Shown here one piece after another: positions 11,116 through 20,751 of a DNA stretch of 33,720 nt. The notes under the pieces were generated by a model. It worked only from the letters and a program-made list of their open reading frames with translations. It did not search any database and was not told where the DNA came from. The position numbers were made by a program, and so were the translations under genes. The stretch spans positions 1 through 33,720 of the forward strand of contig JAFRZH010000024.1 in the NCBI GenBank assembly GCA_017442645.1, in the 5' to 3' direction. The DNA is from a bacterium. Its GTDB lineage: Bacteria; Patescibacteria; JAEDAM01; Absconditabacterales; Absconditicoccaceae. How positions within the stretch are numbered: position 1 is the stretch's first letter; every line of letters starts with the position of its first letter.

Positions 11116-12342
11116 ATGAAATTTTTGAAAAAATATAGTGTCGGAGATGTGATTACGATTGTTTTTGTGCTCTTGATAGGAATGGTCGTAGGAGCGGTGA
11201 TCGTTCTTCGAAAGCAGGATTTTTTCTTGGATAATGAACAATTTGTTTCTTCAAAATTTGAAAAAATCAAGAATCTTCTTTCCAAAGAATATGTGACGCC
11301 TGAGAAACTTAATGAAAATCAGGAAGAAATGGCAGAAGGTTCTATCGCTTGATATGTCGCTTGATTGGGGGATCCTTTCACGACGTATCTCACGAAAAAA
11401 AAAAATACGATGCTCTTCAATAATTTAAAGGAACAGTCTGGGGTGGAAGGAATTGGAGTGTATTTAGAAAAAGAAGAAAATTCTGAGGCGGTATCGGTGT
11501 CTGAAGTGATAAAATATGGACCAGCTTACGATGCAGGAATGAAAAAAGGAGATAGAATTCTTTCCATTGAGGGAACAGAAATTCAAGGAAAGCCTCTTGA
11601 AGATATTATTGAAATGATTAGAGGAGAAAAGGGAAGTTCGGTTACGCTTCAAATTTCAAGGGAAACGATGACGGGAGAATCAGATTTTTTTATTACTATT
11701 CCTAGAAAAGAAATCAATATTCCTTCTGTAGCTTCAGAACTTCAAGAATTCGAGGGAAAGAAAATCGGAATCTTCTCTATTAGTTCGATTTCTGAACATA
11801 CAAGTCAGCTCTTTGTGAAAGAAAGTTTGGAATTGATGCAACAAGGAATGCAAGGTTTGGTTTTGGATTTAAGAGGAAATGGGGGAGGATATTTGGAGGA
11901 AGCAACAAGATTTTTGGGACATTTCCTTCCAAAGGGAAGTTTAACCGTAAAAACCAAATATTTTGCCTTCAAGGATAAGAATTTTTATTCCGATGGAGTT
12001 GGGGAATTGAAAGATTTTCCTATGGTTGTTTTGATCGATCAATTGACAGCATCAGCTTCTGAGATCATTGCACAAGCTTTGAGAGAACAAGGGGTAACGA
12101 TTGTGGGAATGAAAAGTTATGGAAAGGGATCGATTCAATCCGTTCAAGAATTTGCTGATGGATCTAGCCTCAAATATACGGTGGGGGAGTGGCTTTCAGC
12201 AAAAGATTTTTCGATCAATGGAACGGGAATTGTTCCTGATGTGGAAATCCCTTTCGATGCGGAAAATTATGAAAAAAACTTGTTTGATAATCAACTTGAT
12301 GAAGCAAAAAAAACACTTGCAACTTTACTAGAAAAAAACTAA
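11116..12342 (+). CDS. S41 family C-terminal processing peptidase (CtpA/Prc-like)
   Basis: 408 residues with TGA = Gly. Layout: one N-terminal membrane helix (about residues 11-34, VITIVFVLLIGMVVGAVIVL), a helical linker, GDPFTTYLT, a PDZ domain (about 110-190, GIGVYLEKEE...GPAYDAGMKKGDRILSIEGTEI), then the S41 core. GLVLDLRGNGGGYLEEA is followed by TASASEI (catalytic Ser313) and KSYGKGSIQ (catalytic Lys337). It is a membrane-anchored Ser/Lys protease outside the cytoplasmic membrane that trims C-termini of exported proteins. ATG 11116 was chosen; a TTG three bases earlier is possible. It lies 30 bp after the YraN-like gene. Confidence 0.92.
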
Positions 12343-12374
12343 TATAAGCTTAATTTATTTTTCAATATTATCTT

Positions 12375-12713
12375 ATGACCGTAAAAGTAATCGTAAAAGA
12401 CAAAGAAGGAAAAGAAATCTGATCTTTCAATCCAACGAATAGGGCAAATTTTCAAGAAATGGCTGCTTTACAAGGAATTGAAATTCCTGTTGCTTGTGGA
12501 GTGGGAGTTTGTGGAATTTGTCTCTGTGAAGTAGAAGAAGGTAATTCCATGGTTCAAGAAGATTTATATGGAAATCCAGCTCAACCTCTTCCAGAAGATG
12601 AAAATGGTGCTCCTCAGGAGATTCTTGCTTGTGTAGCAGGAATCAAGGAAGGAGAAAAAGACTTATTCGCTGATGAGGAGGAACATGTTATTGTTTTAAA
12701 AAGAGCTTACTAG
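12375..12713 (+). CDS. 2Fe-2S ferredoxin (plant/[2Fe-2S] beta-grasp type)
   Basis: 112 residues, one TGA glycine near position 18. The cluster ligands are Cys41-x4-Cys46-x2-Cys49 (ACGVGVCGIC) and Cys86 (ILACVAG), the C-X4-C-X2-C...C pattern of beta-grasp ferredoxins. FQEMAALQGIEIPVACG is the family's helix-to-cluster segment. A small insert (about 55-80, Pro/Asn/Asp-rich) separates the third and fourth ligands. It is a soluble one-electron carrier. Its redox partner is not evident from the neighbours (CtpA protease, sigma factor), which is notable in a lineage with little respiratory metabolism. Confidence 0.88.
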
Positions 12714-12755
12714 TCATTCAGAATTTTTTTTCTTTTTTAGAGATTTTCCGAGTTT

Positions 12756-13325
12756 ATGGTTATTGATTTTGATGCACTCTTAAAAGAAGGACTTATTAAT
12801 CAAGATGAAACTGCTTTTGCTGAATTTTATGAAAAGACAGTAGATGTTTTTTTTCGTTATTTGAAAGCGAATTATTCTTTTGAAGATACTGAAATTGATG
12901 ATATTTTAGCAGATTTCTACCTTAAATGTCGGAATGCTTTTCTCAATTTCGATGTGAAACAGAGTTTTTCGTGATATGTTCGAGCTGTTTTCAGAAATAC
13001 GGTCAATGATTATTTTAGAAAAACTTGATGAGAATATACTTTTACGGATATGTCGGTTGCCACAGATGGGGGAGAAATTGCTTTTGAAGATATGATTGAA
13101 GATGAGGAACATTATGATGAGATTTTGAATTTAGAATTTGAAAACGAAAAAATTAAAAACGCTATTCTTCAGCTTGATACTCTTTCTCAAGAAGTCGTTT
13201 CTCTCAAATTTGTAGAAGAAAAATCTTATCCTGAAATCGCAGAAATTTTAGGAATAAGTCAAGATACGGTAAGGCAGAGATGTTCCAGAGCATTGAAACA
13301 ATTGAAGCAATTGTTGTCGAAGTAA
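12756..13325 (+). CDS. sigma-70 family (ECF-like) RNA polymerase sigma factor
   Basis: 189 residues with two TGA glycines. Region 2 spans about 20-90 (FAEFYEKTVDVFFRYLKANY...FSGYVRAVFRNTVNDYFRK), recognising the -10 element. An acidic linker follows. Region 4 is at about 140-188: LDTLSQEVVSLKFVEEKSYPEIAEILG, then SQDTVRQRCSRALKQLKQLL, a typical helix-turn-helix for the -35. No region 1 or 3, so it is an ECF-type alternative sigma. No anti-sigma gene is adjacent. It starts 42 bp after the ferredoxin stop and ends at a strong bidirectional terminator. Confidence 0.85.
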
Positions 13326-13350
13326 GAAAAAGGTTTATCGTTGAAAAGAA

Positions 13351-13386
13351 AAAAGAGTCGAAAAGTCAGACTCTTTATTTTTTTAT
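13351..13386. terminator. bidirectional intrinsic terminator
   Basis: 8-bp stem AAAGAGTC (13353-13360) / GACTCTTT (13370-13377), 9-nt loop, T-run after it and A-run before it. It separates the sigma gene (+) from the 13395-13736 gene (-). The right arm contains the recurrent AAAAGTCAGA word. Confidence 0.8.
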
Positions 13387-13394
13387 GGATTTTT

Positions 13395-13736
13395 TTATAG
13401 TCATTCCAATAAACTATCAGGATCTTCCTCTTGTTCTGCTGCCTCTCTTTCTTGAATCCTTTTTAGTAATTCTTGTGATTTTGTAAAAGCATTGATATTT
13501 TTTTCTTTTTGTGATTGATTATTTTTTTCAACGCCTTCCTCAAATTCAGTATAAATTGTTTCTAAAAGCTCATCACTTGGATGTGAAATATATTGTAAGC
13601 TATTATAGATTTTTATAGCACTCTGATTTCATTTATCCTTTAGTGTTTTTATAAGTGTTGTGATTATTTCTAATCTTTTTTCATAAGGAAGTTTTTGAAA
13701 ATTCTCAATTTTTTTTTTAGTGATATCGTCAGCCAT
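13395..13736 (-). CDS. hypothetical protein, 113 aa
   Basis: No family recognised. ATG at 13734-13736, TAA at 13395-13397; the penultimate Gly is TGA-coded, so under the standard code it would look two residues shorter. It is highly charged and predicted all-helical (KKKIENFQKLPYEKRLEIIT near the start, acidic EQEEDPDSLLE at the end), with no membrane segment. It follows the 128-aa gene at 27 bp in the same direction and probably shares its strong promoter, ending at the 13351-13386 terminator. Confidence 0.7.
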
Positions 13737-13763
13737 ATAGATAATTATATAAAATAAAATTTA

Positions 13764-14150
13764 TTATCGTTCTGTTGTCCAACTACCTTTTTTACTTGGA
13801 TCTGTTGTATGTTGTCATTTTGTATTGTATCGAGTCTCTCTTTTAGTTCCATCAGCCTCTGTTGATCTAACAACAGCTAAGGTTCCATCTTGAGAAAAAT
13901 TTAAAATACTTGATTTATTTCAAAATCTAATGAGAATTCATGATTCATCTTGTCTTATAATGTTATCTTTTGTTAATGGAGGCATATCAAATTGACTACT
14001 TTTATTAATAATTTCTGTTTTTGCAGCATCTTCTGCATCTTCTGCTCATTTTTCGATTGGTGTGTCTGCATTAGCTTCACCTTCTTCTTTGATAACATCT
14101 GTTGGATTGACTTCATCTTCATGAGTTTCGATTGACATTTTATTATACAT
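13764..14150 (-). CDS. hypothetical protein, 128 aa
   Basis: No family recognised. The reading frame ends at TAA 13764-13766. The first ATG (14148-14150) lies about 24 nt after the predicted transcription start, like other leaders in this window; ATG 14138 (MSIETHEDE) is an equally valid alternative. The N-terminal 45 residues are acidic and probably disordered (EDEVNPTDVIKEEGEA). The C-terminal half looks like a small beta domain (GILIRFGNKSSILNFSQDGT, LAVVRSTEADGTKRETRYN). Several glycines are TGA. It is the first gene of a two-gene unit with the 113-aa protein. Confidence 0.7.
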
Positions 14151-14180
14151 TATAAAATAAAAATGTTATATAACACTATG

Positions 14181-14209
14181 ATTATAACCGTTTTTTTTTT
14201 TTTTGTCAA
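14181..14209 (-). promoter_or_regulatory. perfect-consensus sigma-70 promoter
   Basis: Minus strand: TTGACA (14204-14209), exactly 17 bp of mostly A, TATAAT (14181-14186). The predicted start is near 14174. It drives the 128-aa/113-aa gene pair and is the best promoter in the window. It sits at the inner end of a repeat also found at 15441-15550. Confidence 0.85.
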
Positions 14210-14310
14210 TTTTTCGGGGAGAAAATTTTTAGATGAGCAGAAAGAAAAGAGGAGTATTTGTGATTTTTGAAAATAAAAAAAGAAGAAAAAGTCTGATTCT
14301 TTATCTGCAT
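14201..14310. repeat. dispersed repeat, copy 1 (promoter side of the 128-aa gene)
   Basis: About 105 bp resembling 15441-15550. Shared blocks include TTTTTTTTGTCAATTTTT, GAAAATTTTTAGATGAG and AAAAAAAGAAGAA followed by AGTCTGAT. Copy 1 carries the consensus -35 at its left end. A 26-codon rightward ORF (14234-14314) lies inside but is not preserved in copy 2, so I do not call it a gene. Confidence 0.7.
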
Positions 14311-14376
14311 TAGTTCTTGATTTTACGATGTATTTTTTAGAATTTTGATAGTTTATTTTGTAAATAAGATATTTTT

Positions 14377-14759
14377 ATGTCTGAAACTCCTAATTATGAT
14401 AAGGATTTATCTCAAATGACGAGAAAAGAGTTATGGAAACAAATAGCCATAGATGTTACTATTGTTGCTACAGCGATAGGGGTATTTTGTTGTTTGTGAG
14501 GTGGTTGTTCTTTGGATGAAAATTCTGCTGAAGAAAAAATGGTGATATTTTATCAACGAATTGAAATTCTTTTTATGAAAAGTTATTTGATGCTTTACGT
14601 CCAAAAATATGAGAAGAATTAATGGAATTGTTAAAGGAACCATCAAAGCAAGCAAATTTTTCAAAAAAAGACGAAGTCTGATGGAATTTCCGTAGAAAGT
14701 TTGAAAATCGGGGTATACCAATTGAAACTAAAAAAAGGACTAGAAGGGAGTCCTTGTAA
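14377..14759 (+). pseudogene. small membrane/lipoprotein-like gene, frameshifted at an A-run
   Basis: ATG 14377 begins MSETPNYDKDLSQMTRKELW, then a hydrophobic helix (IAIDVTIVATAIGVFCCLGGG) and Cys-Ser, which could be a membrane anchor or a loose lipobox. The frame then reaches AAAAAA at 14534-14539. In the original frame it ends at 14633 with a poor sequence. If one A is added, the -1 frame continues as GDILSTNGNSFYEKLFDALR and EELMELLKEPSKQANFSKK to TAA 14757-14759 with protein-like composition and three TGA glycines. I therefore read it as one about 127-residue protein split by a single-base slip. The cause could be an indel mutation, a sequencing error at the homopolymer or productive slippage. 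Function unknown. Confidence 0.55.
14728..14758 (-). terminator. intrinsic terminator of the 201-aa gene
   Basis: Stem AAGGACT/AGTCCTT with a 7-nt loop (about 14737-14756). On the minus strand it is followed by TTTTTTT. It overlaps the 3' end of the convergent frameshifted gene. Confidence 0.65.
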
Positions 14760-14787
14760 TGTGATATAAGCATACTATCTCTCTAGA

Positions 14788-15393
14788 TTACTCTTCTACA
14801 GGATGTCGAGCATCGTTAAGATTTTCAAATCTTACTAAGTCCATAAAATCATAATATAATTTTTTTCGCTGTTCCAGTTTTAGTTTTTCAGATCAATTGT
14901 CTTCTCTAGAAAGATATTCATCTAGTCTATTCTTAAAAAAATCTATTATTAATTGTTGATCTTTGGAGTTAGTAAAGCATTTTTCTTTTGGGGTAAGAGT
15001 AAATGTCTGATATTCTTTACTTTTTTTTCAGGGAACTGATATTCGTTCGTGTTTATCTTTTCGTTTTAAGACAATGATTTTTCAGTCTTTACAGGAAAGT
15101 CCAGTAAAGCGTCCATCTGGTTGTTGCATATACATACAATTTTTCTTTTGATCGTAGTTCATATATCTTGTTACTTCTCAATATTCTTTTTCTTTTTTAT
15201 CATAAATTGCTGAAAGTGTATGATATTTCTCCATAATTTCGTGGTATTGTGATTCTATAGAGGAAGAATTTTCTATAGTATCTGTATTGTTTTGTAAGAC
15301 TTTAAGTAAATCTTGTGATTTGTTTCAACTATTTCCCTGAGGGGATAGAGAATTTTGTTTTTGTGATCCCTTTGATGAATGTGTTTTTTCCAT
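14788..15393 (-). CDS. hypothetical protein, 201 aa
   Basis: No family recognised. ATG 15391-15393 to TAA 14788-14790. The N-terminal 35 residues are Ser/Gln/Asn-rich (SSKGSQKQNSLSPQGNSGNK) and likely disordered. A charged helix is followed by a compact beta-like part (NCMYMQQPDGRFTGLSCKDG, KIIVLKRKDKHERISVPGKK) and a helical C-terminus. No membrane segment. Upstream lies repeat copy 2, so this gene and the 128-aa gene share related promoter DNA and may be co-regulated. It ends at the 14728-14758 terminator. Confidence 0.7.
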
Positions 15394-15440
15394 GTTGATA
15401 ATTTTTATAAGATAAAATTACTTTAATTATAAATCATTTT

Positions 15441-15550
15441 TTTTGTCAATTTTTTTGCGAGGAAAATTTTTAGATGAGTGGAAAGAGAAGAGTTGCATTG
15501 TGATTTCTGAAAAGAAAAAAAGAAGAAGAGTCTGATCCTTCGTTATGATT
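15441..15550. repeat. dispersed repeat, copy 2 (promoter side of the 201-aa gene)
   Basis: Second copy of the 14201-14310 repeat, in the same orientation and the same position relative to a leftward gene. TTGACA is kept on the minus strand (15444-15449), but the A-run is shorter. The TATAAT at 15426-15431 is only 12 bp away; at 17 bp lies TTAAAG. The promoter is therefore expected to be weaker or differently used than in copy 1. Confidence 0.7.
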
Positions 15551-15590
15551 CGTTCGTGATCGAAGAGTCAGATTTCCCCTTTTTTTTGCT
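15526..15590. terminator. long bidirectional hairpin/terminator
   Basis: Outer stem TCTGA (15531-15535)/TCAGA (15568-15572) and inner stem CTTCG (15538-15542)/CGAAG (15561-15565). T-run at 15580-15588 on the plus strand and a pyrimidine run on the minus strand. It lies 67 bp beyond the stop of the DUF2207 gene. Confidence 0.6.
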
Positions 15591-15656
15591 TTTCCCTCAA
15601 ATTTCATTGAAAAATTACAAAAAACGTATCAAAAAAGCGATTTACTCTAAATTATC

Positions 15657-17555
15657 TTACCAACTTCTTCCCCCTCATCATCAACCACCTCATCAAGATC
15701 TTCCAGAAGATGAATGACTACTAAAGGAAGAACCAGAACTAAATCAAGAACTCCTATCATAAGAAGGACTTGAAGAAGATACCTTCACAGCCCAACGAGA
15801 ACGATACTGCGAAAGATCAAAAGAATCACCATGCGAAATAAGAGACTCTAAATTTGTAAAACTTTCAGCCTTAAAGAAAGTATTTTCTTGCATCACTGAT
15901 TGCAATTTTTTAATTACCTCGGTTTCAAGTCCTAAAACTGTTGCATAGACTAAAGCCTTATCGATATATAACGGATCATAAGCAAGGAAACTTTTTAATT
16001 TTTCAACTTCACACTTTTTCAAAAATTCACAATATCATAACAGATGCTGAACTAATCTCTTCCCTTCGTCTAGATAAGTCACCGTTTCTTTAGCTCCACT
16101 GTCTCCCAAGAAAATAAACCATACAATTCCTCCAAAAAATAATCCCACAACAAGCCAAAGAGCAAGACTTCTTCCGATCATATCAGCATAATGAACAATA
16201 AGAAATCATAAGCAAAATCGTACAAAGAATCAAAAACCAGTACGGAGTTCTAAACCAATAGTCCCGATATATTTTACCCATTTTTTCTTTTCTAAATAGG
16301 TTTCCAAGAGATTGAGAGATGATCAGATTTGAATTTTATTTTCTTCGTTGATAATAATTTGTTCTCCGTTTTTAAATAAAAGAGAAAAAAAGTCAGACTC
16401 ATACTCTTTTTCTGAATATAATTCTCTTTGTTTAGTAACAATAAGGTCTGAATCGCGATATTCAAGAGAAACAACCTTATCCAATGCCCATTGATAAATC
16501 AAACTACAAAGATCAATAGTACGCACCTTTTTGTAAAATAACGCTCAAGCCTCCGCAGAAGTCATTCCTTCAGGAGGATAATATTGTACTACCACAATCG
16601 GATCTTTTTGAATAAGAGATTTTATCGTAGAAAATGAAACTGTTTTCCTCGGTTTATCTTCTGGGACTTTCCCATAAATAATTCGAATCGGCAACCCAAT
16701 ACAAGCTAAGATAAAAACACCAATAAAAAGATAACATACATGTTTTAAGGTAGTATCAACTTCTTCCTGTTCTTTAGAAGATAAATTCTTTTTTTCTCCG
16801 CCAATTCATAAAGGAGGTTGGTATATACGAATTTCCTCTGTATCAATCAAACTCTCTTGTCTTTCATGATCAAAAGTAAAATATCAAACCGGAAATTTTA
16901 CCGAAAGTGTAATTCAATTTCCTTCAGGAATAGTTTTATCATAGGTTAAAATAATCTTATCACCTTGACTCCAATCAATCGTTCCTTCAAAATCTTCCAA
17001 TTTATTCGATTTCCCATCTGCAGCAAGGAGAAAATCTTCTGAAGTAAATCAAGTATAAGCTTTAGGAAGTTTTAACTCAATACGGACATGATCGATATGA
17101 GTATCAAATCCATTTGGAATCACATTCCAAGATAATTCTTCTCGTCCTTTTCCTGCAAAATTTCTAATCAAACCATAAACGGAGTAATGAATCGAATACT
17201 TTTGTTCTCCAATCAGTTCTCTATCTGCATCTCAGATTTGTATTTCCTTTTCACCATGAGTTTCATAAGTAGAAAAGTTTGTTCAATCAACTTTAATACT
17301 CTCTAAAAAGATACGAAACTTTTTTCCATCGATTGTATATTTTAATGGAATATTCCTGATAAATCCATGCTTATAGACATTGAAAGTTGTCTCAAAAACT
17401 TCATTCACTTCAATAGTTCCATCTTGTTGAATATTGGCATTTACAGCCAGATTTTTATGATAATATTCGCTATTTGCAAAAAGATAATTGAAAATTCAAA
17501 AGATGAAAAGTCAGACTAAAAAAAGGAGATACTTGAGAAATTTAAAGTTTTTCAT
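15657..17555 (-). CDS. DUF2207 membrane protein with poly-glycine tail
   Basis: 632 residues. N-terminal signal/anchor helix (FLKYLLFLVGLFIFGIFNYLF), an exported beta-rich DUF2207 domain (about 30-230, EVNEVFETTFNVYKHGFIRNIPL) and a membrane helix near 260-290 (HVCYLFIGVFILACIGLPI). A cytoplasmic part is followed by two further helices around 475-520 and a cytoplasmic segment. The C-terminus is rich in Ser and ends in a nine-Gly run followed by RSW. That tail, typical of DUF2207 (YciQ-like) proteins, is written partly with TGA: five of the nine Gly codons, independent proof of the genetic code. Function is unknown in all lineages. It has its own promoter and a terminator. Confidence 0.9.
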
Positions 17556-17584
17556 AAATAAAGAGAGAGATAAAATTTCTCTTA

Positions 17585-17613
17585 AGTATATTCATCAAAA
17601 AGAAGAAAATCAA
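17585..17613 (-). promoter_or_regulatory. promoter of the DUF2207 gene
   Basis: Minus strand: TTGATT (17608-17613), 17-bp spacer, TATACT (17585-17590). Predicted start near 17578, about 23 nt before the ATG at 17555. Confidence 0.65.
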
Positions 17614-17664
17614 AAAAACTAAAATCTCCCACCATAAATATACACTATTTATGATATTACCAAT

Positions 17665-17700
17665 AAAAAAAAGGACGAGGAAAGCCGTCGTCCCTATAGA
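17665..17700 (-). terminator. terminator of the restriction operon, member of a dispersed repeat family
   Basis: Stem GGACGA (17673-17678)/TCGTCC (17688-17693). On the minus strand it is followed by eight T. It lies 22 bp after the res stop. The 27-bp hairpin recurs nearly unchanged at 28308-28334. Confidence 0.75.
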
Positions 17701-17721
17701 TAGCATAATCTAAAATAGTCA

Positions 17722-20598
17722 TTAAAACAAGGAAGTTTTTACCTCTTGGAGTTTGGCAGAATTGAGCATATCGTCAATATTTCCTCCGTTTTGCTGATAT
17801 GTATAAAATCTTCACTCATTCAAAAGTACATATTCTCGCTCTCTATAATCTCTATTTTCTGGTTCTAATTCGTTTACTCTATTGAGATAGTTCAATGCAG
17901 ATTTTTTCTTTCTTTGGACATTTTCATCTCATGAAGCTGCAGAATCTGATTTAGTTTCTACCAAAAAGATTTTTTCAGCTGTTTTTACAACAAAATCTGG
18001 TGAATAATAAGCAGGGATTCCATCTGTCCTAATATATCTAAATCTAAGGAATGTATGCTTATATTCATTAATTTTACAAAAAGCTTCGACCTTTGAATCA
18101 TTATCGCAAAACTCGATAAATTCTTTTTCTAACAATCATTTATTTGATGGATATTGAAGTTTTGGATAAATACATTTTGCGACATCGATACTATAATTTT
18201 CTCTCATATTGATTTTAGAAACTTCGCTCAAAGCTCTTAAACTAACTTCAGATTTTCCACTTTTTTCTGAATCTTGAGATTCAATTACCATTCTCGTTAC
18301 TTCTTTAATTACAAAGTGAGCGACATCTTCAATCATCAAAACTTTCCAATTATTATCTTCCAAGTAATTTATATTTTTATTGAATAGTTTATATCTCAAA
18401 TATCCATCAATAACTCATGTCAATTTTGGTAAATCAATTTGCATAGTGGGATAAACTTTTCCAAATCATTTTTTATTAATATCTTTTACATTAGCATATT
18501 TTGTCACTCTATTTACGAGTTTTTGCAAAAAATCATTATAACTTTTTGCAGAGAAAATTCACATTACGACATCATAATCTCCAAATGTAGTTCCGCTTCA
18601 CAAAGTCTTTGAGATAAAAACTTCATTTTGTGGTACCATTCTTTTTAGGTCTTCAAATGCAAAATGATATGAGTTCAAATGGTCAAGAGAATAAGTTGGA
18701 TCTCTAAGAACTTCCTCAATATCGTTTATAATAATAGGCCGTTTAATATCGTATTCTTCATAATCATCTTTTAGTTCGACCGCTATCATATCTCACAAAA
18801 CTCATCATCAAGTTCATCAAATCTTTCATCCATCATCAAATCAGAAATTATCATCAAGCAATTCTTCGTAAAATTTTTCAAAAGCTGGGTGTTCAACAAT
18901 ACTTAAAATATCATAATAGTTGACTGGTGCTATTTTTTTCTGTAATACATTAGTCCTATTTTCAGCTTTCAAATCTTCAAAATCTCATCATCTCCACATA
19001 AGTCTAAGTCATCTTCAAATAGTTTGTTCAAGCAAAATTCATGAAGCAGAAGCTCTAAGTGGTACAATTACACAAATATTATTTACATCGAATCATTCAC
19101 GGAGCATCAAAACTGAGATAATAATTCTTGGACTTTTGTGTTTATCTATAGAAAATAATTTATTTTTCAGAATTTGTCGTTCTTCATCTCAGATTTCTCA
19201 TTTTTTATTTGAATGAATTTCCAAAATATCATCCTCATCGTATCATTTGTCATTTATCAAATATTCAGATACGAAAGGTACAACATTTGTATCTTCACAT
19301 ACAATCATCATTTTTGGATATTTATTGTATTCCAATTTGTCTGTTCCAAAATTTTCTTCCAAAATACTGAGCTTTTTTAATCAGGCTTCAAGCATAACTT
19401 TTTGTCATGCACTAAGTCAAATCACTCTATTACTTTCATCTCTAATTGCCTTAAAATCCAGCTCTGCATTTGATAAAGTTGCTATTTCTTTTCTCTTATC
19501 CAAAACTGGAATTTTTACGAATCATCATGCGATAGCATGTTTCAAATCATAATCAATTATAATATGTGGGAAATAATTTTTCTGACTTCATTTTTGAGTA
19601 TATGGAGTAGCTGAAAAATCTACCTGCATGAAAAAATTTTTTCAATTAGCAATCTGATTTATAGCTTCCTGCCATTTTTTCTCATCTTTATCATCATCTC
19701 AAAGGTGATGAGCTTCATCATTAAATACTACCAAATCTGGAATGTTGATTACATATTCGAGTTGTCAACCTCATAATGCTTGATTATCCAATGTATCCAA
19801 ACTATTTCAAGCAGCAATTCATGGCTTAACTGGGAATAAGTCGTCCAAAATTTCAGCTGCTCAATCTTTACTCAATGGGTCAAAATCTTCTTTTCTTTCT
19901 ACTTTTTCTTTTTTATTCAAAAATACATGCCAATTAGTCAAAATTATCTGTCCATCTCATGTAATTTTTTTTCAAATATTATCTTTTGTAACAATGCTTG
20001 ATTGTAAAAAAGCAAACATTTCTTCTCTCATATGTTCAGGGACAAACAATTCTTCAAAATTTTTGAAATCAGATTTTTCAAATTCTCTACTATCTGTTTC
20101 TTCATTTCTTTTTCAGATAAAAGCATCTTTTAATCTATCGTAAACGATTAATCATGGAGCGACAACCATAAAATTTTTTGTATATCTTTCATTTCATGCT
20201 TTTGCATTCATATATTGCCAAATCACCAAAGCTTCCAAAACTCGAGTTTTTCATGTTCAAGTAGCCATTTTCATGCAATATCTCGGATACTTAAATCTTT
20301 TTGCTTCTAAATGTTCCAATCATAATCAATCTTCAAATCTAAGTCATTCTCAAACTTTATCGTACATATCTCAAACATTCTCTACTTTTAGAATTTCATG
20401 ACAATAGATCGTATTGAGAATTGCCTGTTTTTGTCATTCATGAAAATTTACTTGTCTGTTATCACAATAAGCATCATCAAACCAAAATTTTAGTAATTCT
20501 TGAGTGGTTGGAGTAACCTGCTCAATCATCTCTCCATTTTCTCGTGACTGATTTACTATCTCTGATAAATTTTTTGCTAATAATAACTGATTAGACAT
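17722..20598 (-). CDS. res: type III restriction enzyme, Res subunit (helicase-nuclease)
   Basis: 958 residues with many TGA glycines. Walker A MATGTGKT (residues 111-118, both glycines TGA), Walker B/DEAH at 294-297 (FNDEAHHLGDD), then VDFSATPYT (motif III) and QTIGRGLRL (motif VI), a superfamily 2 translocase. Near the C-terminus SPDFVV with Asp868 and VETKSD with Glu881/Lys883 form a PD-(D/E)XK nuclease. Together with Mod it cuts DNA carrying inversely oriented unmethylated sites after ATP-driven signalling. The gene starts 153 bp after mod, an unusually wide gap filled with palindromic repeats. It is full length with no in-frame stop in code 25. Specificity cannot be read from Res. Confidence 0.92.
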
Positions 20599-20644
20599 GA
20601 TTTGAAAGAAATTTGATAAATATTTTCTGAGTGTGCTCCTTTAT

Positions 20645-20746
20645 TGAAATGGGCTCCCCCGCAGTATTGCGGGGTGGGGATTTTTATTCAGCATAAACTA
20701 AAAATCCTCCGTCACTTCGTGCCACCTCCTTTAAGTAAAGGAGGAC
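20645..20746. repeat. palindromic repeat cluster between mod and res
   Basis: Contains a GC-rich hairpin (CCCCGCA 20657-20663 / TGCGGGG 20668-20674). It is followed by ATCCTCCGTCACTTCGTG and a second hairpin CCTCCTTT/AAAGGAGG (20725-20744). The CACTTCGTG block and the C/T-rich hairpin recur at 26794-26858 and 28119-28376. In a leftward transcript these structures would lie between the two cistrons. Confidence 0.7.
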
Positions 20747-20751
20747 AAAAA

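Noticed and set aside
13280..13486. Rightward ORF extending past the sigma gene
   Set aside because: It overlaps the sigma factor in another frame, runs through the terminator hairpin and is antisense to the 113-aa gene.
14234..14314. 26-codon rightward ORF inside the repeat
   Set aside because: The frame is not kept in the second repeat copy and there is no start context; more likely repeat sequence than a gene.
18920..19552. Rightward ORFs over the res gene
   Set aside because: They lie antisense to a continuous helicase-nuclease reading frame and show Ser/Phe/Ile-rich shadow composition.
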